Source: CAWBVG01 sp963792175 (lineage in GTDB: Bacteria > Acidobacteriota > Vicinamibacteria > Vicinamibacterales > CAVVIG01). Taken from it: DNA of 64,000 bases. Location: contig CAWBVG010000035.1 in the NCBI GenBank assembly GCA_963792175.1, positions 124,001 to 188,000 on the forward strand, in the 5' to 3' direction. The position numbers and the translations under genes were made by a program. The notes beneath the pieces are model-generated. The model did no database searches. It saw only the letters and a program-made list of their open reading frames with translations, and was not told the DNA's origin. Position 1 is the first letter of the stretch. Every line of letters starts with the position of its first letter. Positions 35,097 through 44,323 of the stretch are shown here, piece by piece.

Positions 35097-35107
35097 TCTG
35101 TTAGAGT
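35079..35107 (+). promoter_or_regulatory. Possible promoter for the BMC genes
   Basis: TTGCCG (35079-35084), 17 bases, then TAGAGT (35102-35107) preceded by TGT. It overlaps the divergent lipoprotein promoter, so the two may compete. Weak match, inferred. Confidence 0.35.
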
Positions 35108-35120
35108 TCCCGCCTTCGCC

Positions 35121-35198
35121 ACTCCGTGGCCTCGGCGCGGCATGCCCGCCTCGTCGGCACGTCGTGGCTTCGGCGGGCAAGCCCGCCTGGTCCGCACC
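35121..35198. repeat. Two 38-bp direct repeats with GCGGGC hairpins in the BMC leader
   Basis: Two copies of a unit running CGTGGC(C/T)TCGGCG...GCCCGCCT, starting near 35121 and 35159. Each holds a hairpin; the second is perfect (GGCGGGC-AA-GCCCGCC, 35172-35187). They occupy the 5' leader of the BMC shell gene. Confidence 0.7.
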
Positions 35199-35210
35199 CG
35201 AACCGGCATC

Positions 35211-35489
35211 ATGAATCAGGAAGCGCTCGGCCTCGTGGAAACCAAGGGTCTGATCGGGTCGGTCGAAGCGGCCGACGCCATGGTCAAGGCTGCCAACGTC
35301 GTCCTCGTCGGCAAGGAGTACATCGGCGCCGGGTACGTGACGGTGCTCGTCCGCGGCGACGTCGGCGCCGTCAAGGCTGCCACCGACGCCGGCGCGGCGG
35401 CCGCCCGCCGTGTCGGCGAGCTCGTGTCGGTCCACGTCATTCCGCGGCCGCACGCCGAGGTCGAGAAGATCCTCCCCAAGGGAGCCTAG
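35211..35489 (+). CDS. Bacterial microcompartment hexameric shell protein (BMC-H)
   Basis: 92 residues, a single BMC domain: EALGLVETKGLIGSVEAADAMVKAANV, then KEYIGAGYVTVLVRGDVGAVKAATDAGAAAA, ending VHVIPRPHAEVEKILP. This is the PduA/EutM/CcmK-like fold, which packs as hexamers into a shell sheet. The pore loop reads GAG (IGAG) where many PduA-type proteins have GSG or GGG. It lies 6 bases before the aldehyde dehydrogenase and must be co-transcribed. No other shell protein (pentamer or trimer) is in the window. Intact. No good ribosome-binding site precedes the ATG. Confidence 0.95.
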   Translation: MNQEALGLVETKGLIGSVEAADAMVKAANVVLVGKEYIGAGYVTVLVRGDVGAVKAATDAGAAAARRVGELVSVHVIPRPHAEVEKILPKGA

Positions 35490-35495
35490 CAGCCC

Positions 35496-37251
35496 GTGCC
35501 TGAACCCGCAGGCCCGCCTCAGACCGATCGCGACCTCGCGTCGATCGCCGAAGCCCGCGCGCTCGCTCGCCGCGCCAAGCAGGCCTGGCTCGAGGTGGCC
35601 GAGTTCGACCAGGCGCGGATCGACGCCATCGTCGACGCGATGGCCGCCGCGGCCACCGCGCAAGCCGAAGCCTTTGCGCGGCTCGCGGTCGAGGAAACCG
35701 GATACGGCGTCGTCGAAGACAAGATTCAGAAGAACCTGTTCAGCTCGGAGAAGGTCTACCAGTTCATCCGGCCGATGAAGACCGTCGGCGTCATCGCCCG
35801 GCACGACGATCGCCGGGTTGTCGAGATCGCCGAACCGTTCGGCGTTGTCGCGGCGGTGATTCCCACGACCAACCCGACGTCGACCGCCATCTACAAGATC
35901 CTGATCTCGCTGAAGGCGCGCTGCACGATTGTGTTGAGCCCTCACCCGTCTGCCGTGAAATGCATCACGCGGGTGGCCGAGGTCATGGAAGAGGCAGCGC
36001 GACGGGCAGGCGCGCCGGCGGGATCGATCAACTGGATGACCACGGTCACGCTCGAGGGGACGCAGGAACTGATGAAGCAGCGCGACGTCGCCGTGATTCT
36101 GGCGACGGGCGGCATGGGGCTGGTCCGCGCCGCTTACAGCGCCGGCAAACCGGCCTACGGCGTGGGGCCGGGCAACGCCCCGGCGTTCATCGAGCGGACC
36201 GCGAACGTCCGCAAGGCCGTGCACGACGTCATCACCGGGAAGACCTTCGACAACGGCGTGCTCTGTTCCTCGGAGAATTCCGTGGTGGTGGACGAGCCGA
36301 TTGCGGAGGAGGTGAAGCGGGAGTTCGTCGCACAGGGCGGCTACTTCATGAACAAGGCCGAGTCGGACGCCGTCGCGGGCGTGCTGGTCACGCCGCAGCG
36401 GTTGCCGAATCCCGCGCTCGTCGGCAAGTCCGCGGTGTTCATTGCCGGCAAGTGCGGCCTCACCGTTCCCCCCGAGACCCGCGTGTTGCTGGCCCCGCTC
36501 GACGGCGTCGGTCGCGACTATCCGCTGTCGGTCGAAAAACTGTGCCCCGTGCTGTCCTACTACGTTGTCAAGGACTGGCGGGAAGGCTGCGAACGCTGCA
36601 AGCAGATTCTCCGCTACGGCGGGATGGGCCACACGATGTCCATCCACTCGCAGAACGAACAGGTCATCCTCGAGTTTGGATTGCACAAACCTGCATTCCG
36701 AATCGTGGTCAACTCGCCCACCACGCACGGGTCGGTCGGGCTGTCGACCGGGCTCGATCCGGCGATGACGCTTGGCTGCGGCGGCTATGGCGGCAACATC
36801 ACGTCGGACAACATTTCTCCTCGCCACCTGCTGAACATCAAACGGCTGGCCTACGAGGTTTCGCCGGTGGTCAGCCGCTGGGACCGGATGGGGGGACGGA
36901 GTGGGGACGGAGCCGTCTCCGTCCCCACTCCGTCCCCGTCGGGAAGCGGCCGATTACCCTCCGCTGCCGGAGCGGCCGCTGCCGCCCGCCGGCATCAGCG
37001 CAGACTCGCTGTCCCGGCGGATCGACGAGTTCCTCGGGTCCCGGGGATTCATCAAGGGTCAGACGGGGGTCAGACCCGCGCCTGACGCCGCGAGCGCGCC
37101 GCCGCTCGACTTCGTCTGCGAGGAGGACGTCCGCCTCGCCATTCAGGCGGGACGCCAGCTCGTTGTGTCGGAGCGCGCGATCGTGACACCAGCGGCGCGC
37201 GACCTCGGCGAGCAGCATCGCATCTTCCGCGTGGCTCCGTGGTCTGGCTAA
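35496..37251 (+). CDS. Acylating aldehyde dehydrogenase (PduP/EutE-like) with C-terminal BMC tail (one frameshift)
   Basis: CoA-acylating aldehyde dehydrogenase of microcompartments (aldehyde + CoA + NAD to acyl-CoA). From GTG 35496: VVAAVIPTTNPTSTAIYKILISLKAR, GPGNAPAFIERTANV and FDNGVLCSSENSVVV with the catalytic C257. The catalytic domain ends near VSPVVSRW. The frame then shifts in a G6 run at 36890-36895; dropping one G joins the rest. The tail has a Pro-rich linker, a helix (GISADSLSRRIDEFLGSRGF) that looks like an encapsulation peptide, and a last domain (LDFVCEEDVRLAIQAG ... AIVTPAARDLGEQHRIF) resembling the small domain at the EutT N terminus. About 584 residues. Two repeat elements sit in the tail. 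Confidence 0.9.
36892..36937. repeat. Perfect 21-bp palindrome inside the aldehyde dehydrogenase gene
   Basis: Left arm 36892-36912 (GGGGACGGAG, T, GGGGACGGAG), loop CCGT, right arm 36917-36937, an exact reverse complement. It sits in the linker between the catalytic domain and the C-terminal helix and ends the reading frame shift region. Confidence 0.95.
37056..37077. repeat. GGGTCAGACCC repeat element inside the coding tail
   Basis: GGGTCAGAC is repeated 11 bases later as GGGTCAGACCC (palindromic core 37067-37077). It is read in frame as KGQTGVRP, between the helix and the last domain of the aldehyde dehydrogenase. Confidence 0.7.
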
Positions 37252-37284
37252 AGTGTGCAACTGCTGAGCCTGCTGGACTTATTG

Positions 37285-37313
37285 TTGACCCGCCCCACTG
37301 AGCTTGATAGACT
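37285..37313 (+). promoter_or_regulatory. Sigma70-like promoter for the LysM transglycosylase
   Basis: TTGACC (37285-37290), 17 bases, TAGACT (37308-37313). The start codon at 37323 would be almost at the transcription start, giving a very short leader. Confidence 0.5.
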
Positions 37314-37322
37314 GCCTCAGCC

Positions 37323-38993
37323 ATGTTCAAGCTGCTCTGGCGGCGCCGTCCGCTGACCGCGCTGGTTGCCCTCTTCGTGATGGCGCTGGCGATGCCCGTG
37401 CGCGCGCAGGCGCCGGAGCCCGCTGGGACTGACGAGGTCCTCACCCTCATCGCCACCTCGGACGGTCATTTCAAGAACGGCCAGAAAGAGCTCGAACAGG
37501 GGCACGTCGAAGCCGCCAAAGCGGAATTCAACCTGGCTCTGGAGGTGCTGCTCGCCTCGAGCTATGGCGGCCGGACCGAACCCCGGATTCGAGACCATTT
37601 CGACCGGCTGGTCGACAAGATCAGCACCTACGAGGTGCGGGCGCTGGCAACCGGCGACGGCTTCACCGAGAAGAAGTACGAGCCGGCTTCCATCGACGAG
37701 CTCCTCACGGTCACCGGCACGTTCGGAACGCCGGCGGCGACGGCCGAACTGAAAGACGCCGCCCAGGCGGACAAGGCGAACCACGACATTCCCATTCCGC
37801 TGAATCAGCGGGTGTTGTCTTACATCGAGCTATTCCAGGGACGCCTCCACGACTTCATCGAACAGGGCATGCGTCGCGGCAGCAAGTATCTGCCGATGAT
37901 TCAGAACGTGTTCCGTGCCGAAGGTCTACCGCTGGACCTGGCGTACGTGCCGCTCGTGGAAAGCGCCTTCAAGCCGAACGCGTTGTCGCGCGTGAAGGCC
38001 AAAGGCGTCTGGCAGTTCATGACCGGCACCGCCATCGAGAACGGCTTGCGCAGCGACTGGTACATCGACGAACGGTCGGACCCGGAAAAGGCCACGGTCG
38101 CCGCCGCGAAATACCTCCGCACGCTGAGCAAGATCTTCGACGGCGACTGGCACCTGGCGCTGGCGTCCTACAACGGCGGACCGGGACGCCTGCAACGTGC
38201 GATCAAATCGACCCGGCTCGACAGCTTCTGGAAGCTGGCGGATAAGCCCAAGGCGCTGCCGCGCGAAACCCGTGAATACGTGCCGATGATCCTCGCGGCC
38301 ATCGTCATCGCGCGCAACCCGGCGCAATATGGCTTCGATATCGAGCCCGAGCCGCAGACGCAGTTCGACAAGGTGACGCTGCCGCGCCCGGTCGATCTCC
38401 GGCGCGTCGCCGAGTGGACCGACGTGACGATCGACGATATCCAGGCGTTGAACCCCGAGCTGCGCCGGTGGACGACCCCGGTCAAGGACACGCAGTACTC
38501 GCTGAAGGTGCCGGCCGGCACAGGCGACATCGTGCTGTCCCGACTCAGCGATACGGCAGCCGCGGACCTGGCATCCCTGAAGTTCTATACGGTGAAGAGC
38601 GGCGATACCCTGGCGCTCATCGCCCGCAAGCTGCGCGTCGGCAAGGCGGACTTGGCTGAGGCCAATTACCTCACGGCGACGTCGCGTGTGTCTGCCGGTC
38701 AGAAGCTCATCGTGCCGCATGAAACATCCGTGCTGATGGCGGCGCGCACGGACCGGCCCGCGCCGGCGACCGAAGCGCGCTCGACAGTGGCGGCAGCCGG
38801 CCAGCTCGCACAACCCGCGGCCCTCTCGAACCGCGTCAAGACGATCTACCAGGTCAAGCGGGGCGACACGCTGGCCTCCATCGCCCAGCTGTTCAAGACC
38901 ACCGTGGCGTCGCTCCGCACCTGGAATCCGCGACTGCCAGGCAATCAGCTCCTTGCCGGACAACGCCTGACCGTCTACCGTCCGACGAACTAG
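37323..38993 (+). CDS. mltD: MltD-like lytic transglycosylase with two LysM domains
   Basis: 556 residues. Signal peptide (LTALVALFVMALAMPVRAQA), a helical N-terminal region, then an SLT domain: IQNVFRAEGLPLDLAYVPLVESAFKPNALSRVKAKGVWQFM (catalytic Glu in VES), EKATVAAAKYLRTLSKIFDGDWHLALASYNGGPGRLQRAI. Two LysM repeats bind peptidoglycan at about 415-465 (YTVKSGDTLALIARKLRVGKADLAEAN) and 505-555 (YQVKRGDTLASIAQLFK). Periplasmic wall-cleaving enzyme. Intact. Confidence 0.93.
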   Translation: MFKLLWRRRPLTALVALFVMALAMPVRAQAPEPAGTDEVLTLIATSDGHFKNGQKELEQGHVEAAKAEFNLALEVLLASSYGGRTEPRIRDHFDRLVDKISTYEVRALATGDGFTEKKYEPASIDELLTVTGTFGTPAATAELKDAAQADKANHDIPIPLNQRVLSYIELFQGRLHDFIEQGMRRGSKYLPMIQNVFRAEGLPLDLAYVPLVESAFKPNALSRVKAKGVWQFMTGTAIENGLRSDWYIDERSDPEKATVAAAKYLRTLSKIFDGDWHLALASYNGGPGRLQRAIKSTRLDSFWKLADKPKALPRETREYVPMILAAIVIARNPAQYGFDIEPEPQTQFDKVTLPRPVDLRRVAEWTDVTIDDIQALNPELRRWTTPVKDTQYSLKVPAGTGDIVLSRLSDTAAADLASLKFYTVKSGDTLALIARKLRVGKADLAEANYLTATSRVSAGQKLIVPHETSVLMAARTDRPAPATEARSTVAAAGQLAQPAALSNRVKTIYQVKRGDTLASIAQLFKTTVASLRTWNPRLPGNQLLAGQRLTVYRPTN

Positions 38994-39041
38994 TCCAGCA
39001 GCCTCGACAAATCGCTTCCGGGGATCGACCATAAGGGACGT

Positions 39042-41368
39042 ATGCGCCGCGCTGCGGCAGCGTTCGTCCTTCTCCTTGGCATCCTGCCGCTCTGCAGCCG
39101 CGCGCAATCACGATCGATCATCGAAGGACGCGTCGTTGCCGCCGATACCGGCGACCCGCTGCGAAACGCGCGGGTGACGGTCACGTCCGTGCGCGAGGCG
39201 GCGCCCGTTCTCACCGACAGCGATGGCCGTTTTTCACTATCTCCGCCAACCGATGGGCCGTGCACGCTGAGCGTCGCCAAGGCCGGCTATGCGAAGACCA
39301 CGGTCACCGTTCCGGGGCCTGCGCCGCCGCTCGTCGTGACGATGCCGAAAGGCGCGGTCATCTCCGGGACGGTGATGGACGACCGCGGTGACCCGGTGGT
39401 TGGCGCGTCGGTCATCGTCGAGACGGCTGTCCCGGAGGGACGCAGGGCTGCGGTCCTCGCGGCGCCGATGACCGACGACCTCGGAGAGTATCGTGCCGGT
39501 GGTCTGCCGGCCGGTCCGGTGACCGTCAGCATTTTCGCCGCGACCACGACACTGACGGATGATCAACGGCGGCGTCCAGGGCACGATTCTGGCCAGAGGT
39601 CGCGGCGATCCCGTACGAACGCGTGTACCTACCCTGGCGTCCGAGCGGTTGCGCAAGCGGCCACGTTGTCGCTGCAGCCGGGCGACGAAAGGACGGGGGT
39701 GAGCTTCACCGTTGGCGCTGGATCGGCCGGGTCTCGGCATTCGAGGTCCGGCGCCGGCAGCGCGCGATGCCGTGGATAAGACCTCCGCGGTGATCAGCGG
39801 ACGCGTGCTGCGGCCCGGCGGGCATCCGCTTGTCGGCGCGATGGTTCAACTGGCACCGACGGCAGCGACATGGCGCCGCCGAAACTGGCGATCACCGATA
39901 TCGACGGCGCATTACCGGTTCGTTCTTCCGAAGGAAGCGGCCGGGATCTACCGCGTGGCCGTCAACGGCGTTGGCCCAAGGCTTATCTCGTCACGGCGTA
40001 CGGTCAGCAGCGCGCGTCCGATGCCGGCGAAGAGATCACCGTCGCCAGCGGCGAGACGCGCGATCGCCTCGTGATCACGATGACGCAGCCCGGCGCGATT
40101 GCCGGCCGGCTGTTCGATGAGAACGGCGATCCGGTCGAAGGCGTCGTCCTGCGCGCGTTGCAGGTCCGATACATCGACGGACGCCGCCGTCTCGTCGACA
40201 TGGCGCGCTTCGCGCAGCCGACGGACGACCTGGGGCGGTTTCGCCTCTTCGGCCTCGAGCCCGGCGAGTACCTTGTCAGCGCTGCCGTCGGTCAGATCGA
40301 CATGCAGACGCCACTCGTCGATCTACCGGGTTACGGCACGACCTACTTCCCTGGGACGCCGAATCCGGCCGAGGCCCAGCGCGTCGTCGTCGGCCGTTCG
40401 CAGGACGTGTCGGGCATCGACTTTCCGATCGCGCGCATCAGGACCGCGCGAGTGTCTGGACGCGCCGTCGATTCGAATGGCGAGCCGATTACCGGCGGTA
40501 TCGCCCTGACGCCGAGCCGGCGCTCCGGCGCGATGGTGACGATGCAGATGGGCGCCAGGATCGAGCGCGGATGGCTGGTTCGAATTTCCCAACGTGTCGC
40601 CCGGCGAGTACGTCCTGCAGGCATCACGGCACCGGTCGGCGGGATGGAACGAGGGCGAGTCGTCCACGCAGTTCGTCACGGTCAACGGTGTCGACGTGGC
40701 GGATCTGGCGGTCCGGACGTCAACCGGGTCGACGCTCGACGGCCGCGTCGTCGTCGAAGGAGGCGGCGCGTTCACGGCCGGGACAGCTGAACGTCTCGCC
40801 AGTTCCCGTCGACAGCGATCTCTCGCCGCTCGTCGGCGGCGGTCCCGCCAACGCGACCGTGGGCGACGACCTGAGATTTCATTTTGCCGGACTCACGGGT
40901 CCGCGGCGGCTGCTCGTCTCTCAGGTGCCGCGCGGCTGGCAAGTGCAGGCGATACTCCTCAACGGTCTCGACGTCACCGACGCGGCGCTCCCGCTCGGAC
41001 GGCCGAGTCAATCACTCACTGATGTTGAAGTCGTGTTGTCCCGGCGCGTGACGGCCATCAGCGGTCAGGTCACCGCGCGCGGACGGCCGGCGGCCGCGGC
41101 GGTCCTCCTTTTCCCAGCAGACCGCGCGGCGTGGTATCCGCAATCGCGCTTCTTTCTGCGGACGATGACCGGAACAGATGGACGTTTCCAAGCGGAAGGC
41201 ATGCCGCCAGGCGAATACCTGGCGATCGCCGTCGAGGCCACGACCACTGTCCGCGCCGGCGACCAGTGGCAGGATCCCGATTATCTCGAGACGCTCGTCG
41301 CGGCAGCGCGCCGGATCACGCTGCCCGAGGGCGGAAGCGTCTCGGTGATGCTCGACAAAAACCAGTAG
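39042..41368 (+). CDS. Carboxypeptidase regulatory-like domain protein (multiple frameshifts)
   Basis: A signal peptide (RRAAAAFVLLLGILPLCSRAQ) starts a chain of CarboxypepD_reg/Ig-like units, each opening with a G-V/R-V or SG-x-V strand: IIEGRVVAADTGDPLRNARVTVTS, AVISGTVMDDRGDPVVGASVIVE, AVISGRVLRPGGHPLVGAMVQL, AIAGRLFDENGDPVEGVVLRA, ARVSGRAVDSNGEPITGGIALTP, STLDGRVVVEGG and ISGQVTARGRPAAAAVLLFP. Linked segments such as DDLGRFRLFGLEPGEYLV recur. At least five frame changes (near 39590, 39770, 39900, 40565 and 40790) are needed. About 775 residues; secreted or outer-membrane. Common in Acidobacteriota; function unknown. Confidence 0.75.
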
Positions 41369-41384
41369 CTCAGCTATCAGCTCT

Positions 41385-44111
41385 TTACGCCGTTCGCTTG
41401 CCTTCCTCCGGCACGCTGGTCCGTGATCGCAACTGTTTGATGCCTTGCTCGACCCGCTCCGCCAGCTCGCGTTCGTGCTGGAGCGTGCGCAGCGTGTTCC
41501 GGGCTTCCTGCAGCATGGATTCGAGCTGCGCGACCTTTTCGCCAACCTGATCGACGACGGCCTTATGCTCGCCCACCGTCTCGAGGTTGATGCGCACGTC
41601 GTCGAGGACGTGGACAATCGCGTTGGTCTTCGCCTGTACTTCGTCGATCAGCTTGCGGCGCGCGTCGATGGCGGCGATGCGCTCGTCGGTGTCGGCGATC
41701 CGCGACAGCAGCAGATCCACCTGGCTCTTGAGGGCGGTCAATTCGCCACGATGCTCGGCGACGTGAGCGAGGTCGGCCTTGCTGCGCGCGCCGATCTCGT
41801 GGATCTGTTCCACTTCGGCCTTGACGGCGTTGATCAGCTGCTCCCGCCCGGCAATCGCGGCCAGGCTCTTTTCGAGATCGCCGGTGAGCTGCTTGATCTC
41901 CGCCAACCGCGCTTCGACCGACGCCAGCTTCTTGTCACTGAACGCCATATGCGTTCGGCGCTGCTCGAGCTGCTCGAGCATGTTCTCCGCCCGCGCCAGC
42001 TGATCCTCGGACGCCTGCACCTGGCTGAGCGCCTCGCGCTGCCGGCCCTGGACGCGATCAAGATCAACGATCAGTTCCTGCTTCACCGCGCTTGACCGGG
42101 CGAGCTCGTCCGAGAGCGCCTGCACCTGACGGATCCGCTCGGCCACTTCGGCGGCGATTGCCTTGCTCGACACCAGGAGATCCGCGAAACGCTTCTCCTG
42201 TTCCATCATCGTGGTCTCGTCGAGCTTCAGCGCGACAATGCGCTGGCTGGCGGTTCCGATCTCGGCTTTCAGCGCGTTGACATCCGCGACCAGCGGCACG
42301 AGCCGCTTCTGCAGCGCGCTCACGGACGCGAGTTGATGTTGCGCGTCCTCGAGCCGAGTCCCGAGACCATCGCATGCGACCCTCAGCGCATCCAGCTCGG
42401 CTCGTCTCGTCAACTGCTCCGCGAGCTTCTGATCCACGTCAGCCGTCGTCGTGTGCAGCGTGTTGATGCGCGCCTCGAGCTTCTCGACGAACGGCAGGCG
42501 CGCGGAGACGCTTGCGATGTGCGCGTCCAGTCCGGCGACCGATTCGTGGAGGCGGGTCGCTTTCTCCGTTCCCTCTTCGACGAGCTTCAGCTTCGCCGCA
42601 ATCGCGTCGAGCTTCCCTTCCAATTCCGGCGTTCGCGCGGAGAAGCCGATCATCTTCTGGGCGAAGACGTCGAGCGCCGCGCGGTCGGCGCCGAGGCGGT
42701 CCGCCAGCTTCACCGCTTCTCCGTGCACCTTGTGGAAGTCCTGCATGTCCTGGCGCAGCGCATCGAGGTCGTGACGGCTCTGACGGAGCGTGTCCATCTG
42801 CCAGACGGTCTTCTTGGCGAGATCCTCGAGCTGCGAGAGCTTGCCGGCCAACCCATCGAGCGTCAGCTGCTTCTGATTGAGATCGTCGGCCTGCGTGAAC
42901 AGCGTTTCGAAGCGCTTGCCGAACGCATCGATTTTCTGTGACAGCAGGTCGACGTGCTTGTCCTTCGACATCAGGGCGTCCATGCGCCCATCTGCATCGC
43001 CGACGCCCTTCTGCAGCACGCGGAGGCGTTCCTCGAACGTCTCCAACTCCTTCTTCCGTGCGCCGAGCGACTCCACGTGCCCGCGCACGCCTTCGAGCAG
43101 CGCGGCCGCGTTCTTGGTCAGCTTCGCCGTTTCGCGTTCTGCCTCGTGCCGGGTTGTGCTGGCGGTTTCGAGATCCGCCGCGGCCTCCTGCGTCAGCTTC
43201 TCAATCCGGCCGACCGTTTCCTCGACCTTCGCCGCCTGGGTCATGCCCTCGTTCAGCTTCGCGATCTGGACATCCATCGCCCAGACCATTTCGTTCACGC
43301 GATTGGCTTGTACGACGGCATGTTCCACTGCCTGCTGCTGGGTTTCGAGCGCTGTCGCGTGCTGTGCGACGTGCTCGGCAAGCGCGCTGAGCGACGCCAG
43401 ACGCTCGTCAGCGCTCTTGCTCATCTCGAGGAGTCGCGTCAGCGGACCGAGCCGGCGCTCGACGTCCTTGGCGGTCGCCAGCGCCGCCGCCGTCCCTTCG
43501 CGCGCTTCGCGCGACGTCTCGCCGATCTTGCCGTAATCCTGCGACAGCGCCGTTGCCGTCGCGCGCACCTGATCGAGCTCCGTCTTCAGCGTGCTGACCT
43601 GACCGAGCGACATCCTCACCTCGGAATCAGCCTTGCGGAGCTGGCCGCGCACCTCGTCGAGTGATGCGCGCTCTTTCTTCAACGTCTCGACCGTGGCGTA
43701 CGTCGAGAGTGCCTGCGACGACAGTTGATGCAGCGCTTCCCGCAGTTGCTGCAGCTCGCCATCGGGGCCCAACGCCTTGTGCGTCGTCTGCTCCGCCTGG
43801 TCCGCCGCGGTCTTCAGCGCCTGGATACGCAGGTCGACTTCCTCGAGCGCCTTCGCGCGATCGTCGATCTGCGACAGGCGGGCTGCGATGCCGTCGAGCC
43901 GCTCGGTCACGCCTGTCACGCGCTCGGTCGTCTGCTCGAGCGTCCGGCTCAGCGGCGCCAGCTTCTGGCTTCGCGTCGTGAGCGTCGCGAGCATCGCGCT
44001 GATTGCGGCGCGCTCTTCGCGCGCAGACGCCACCAGCAGTTCGAGCTCATCCGTTTGTTTCTGGACCAGCTTGTTCTTCCCGCCAGTCAGATTCTTGAGG
44101 GCATCCAGCAT
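41385..44111 (-). CDS. Giant all-helical coiled-coil protein
   Basis: 908 residues from ATG 44111, preceded by GGGAG. From about residue 20 to the end it is an almost unbroken heptad pattern rich in Ala, Leu, Glu, Lys and Gln (for example LEQTTERVTGVTERLDGIAARLSQIDDRAKALEEVDLRIQALK written in pieces through the chain). It has no signal peptide, membrane helix, Walker motif or glycine/proline-rich hinge that I can find. That separates it from SMC, MukB and chemoreceptors. It may be a filament or scaffold protein like crescentin or FilP, but this is inference. Intact across 2.7 kb. It converges on the gene at 41368 and diverges from comM. Confidence 0.75.
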   Translation of the reverse strand: MLDALKNLTGGKNKLVQKQTDELELLVASAREERAAISAMLATLTTRSQKLAPLSRTLEQTTERVTGVTERLDGIAARLSQIDDRAKALEEVDLRIQALKTAADQAEQTTHKALGPDGELQQLREALHQLSSQALSTYATVETLKKERASLDEVRGQLRKADSEVRMSLGQVSTLKTELDQVRATATALSQDYGKIGETSREAREGTAAALATAKDVERRLGPLTRLLEMSKSADERLASLSALAEHVAQHATALETQQQAVEHAVVQANRVNEMVWAMDVQIAKLNEGMTQAAKVEETVGRIEKLTQEAAADLETASTTRHEAERETAKLTKNAAALLEGVRGHVESLGARKKELETFEERLRVLQKGVGDADGRMDALMSKDKHVDLLSQKIDAFGKRFETLFTQADDLNQKQLTLDGLAGKLSQLEDLAKKTVWQMDTLRQSRHDLDALRQDMQDFHKVHGEAVKLADRLGADRAALDVFAQKMIGFSARTPELEGKLDAIAAKLKLVEEGTEKATRLHESVAGLDAHIASVSARLPFVEKLEARINTLHTTTADVDQKLAEQLTRRAELDALRVACDGLGTRLEDAQHQLASVSALQKRLVPLVADVNALKAEIGTASQRIVALKLDETTMMEQEKRFADLLVSSKAIAAEVAERIRQVQALSDELARSSAVKQELIVDLDRVQGRQREALSQVQASEDQLARAENMLEQLEQRRTHMAFSDKKLASVEARLAEIKQLTGDLEKSLAAIAGREQLINAVKAEVEQIHEIGARSKADLAHVAEHRGELTALKSQVDLLLSRIADTDERIAAIDARRKLIDEVQAKTNAIVHVLDDVRINLETVGEHKAVVDQVGEKVAQLESMLQEARNTLRTLQHERELAERVEQGIKQLRSRTSVPEEGKRTA

Positions 44112-44323
44112 GTCCGTTGGCTCCCGGGGCGCGGCAATTGAGAAGCGCTGTAAAGAAGCGTGCAGGAAGCATAACTGCATCGATGGCTTCGTTCGGCGCT
44201 TTTTGCACTTTGATGGCGCGGGCGGCATTGCACTTCCTGCGATCCGGAGAGCGGTCGAAGACTCCAAGTCATTGAAGCGATTGGGCGAGCTCTTCTGCGA
44301 CGACGCTTGCAGGTCAGCGTGAC

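Noticed and set aside
35013..36827. Minus-strand open frame continuing upstream of the lipoprotein
   Set aside because: The part beyond 35012 is antisense to the BMC and dehydrogenase genes; the lipoprotein signal at 35012 is the real start.
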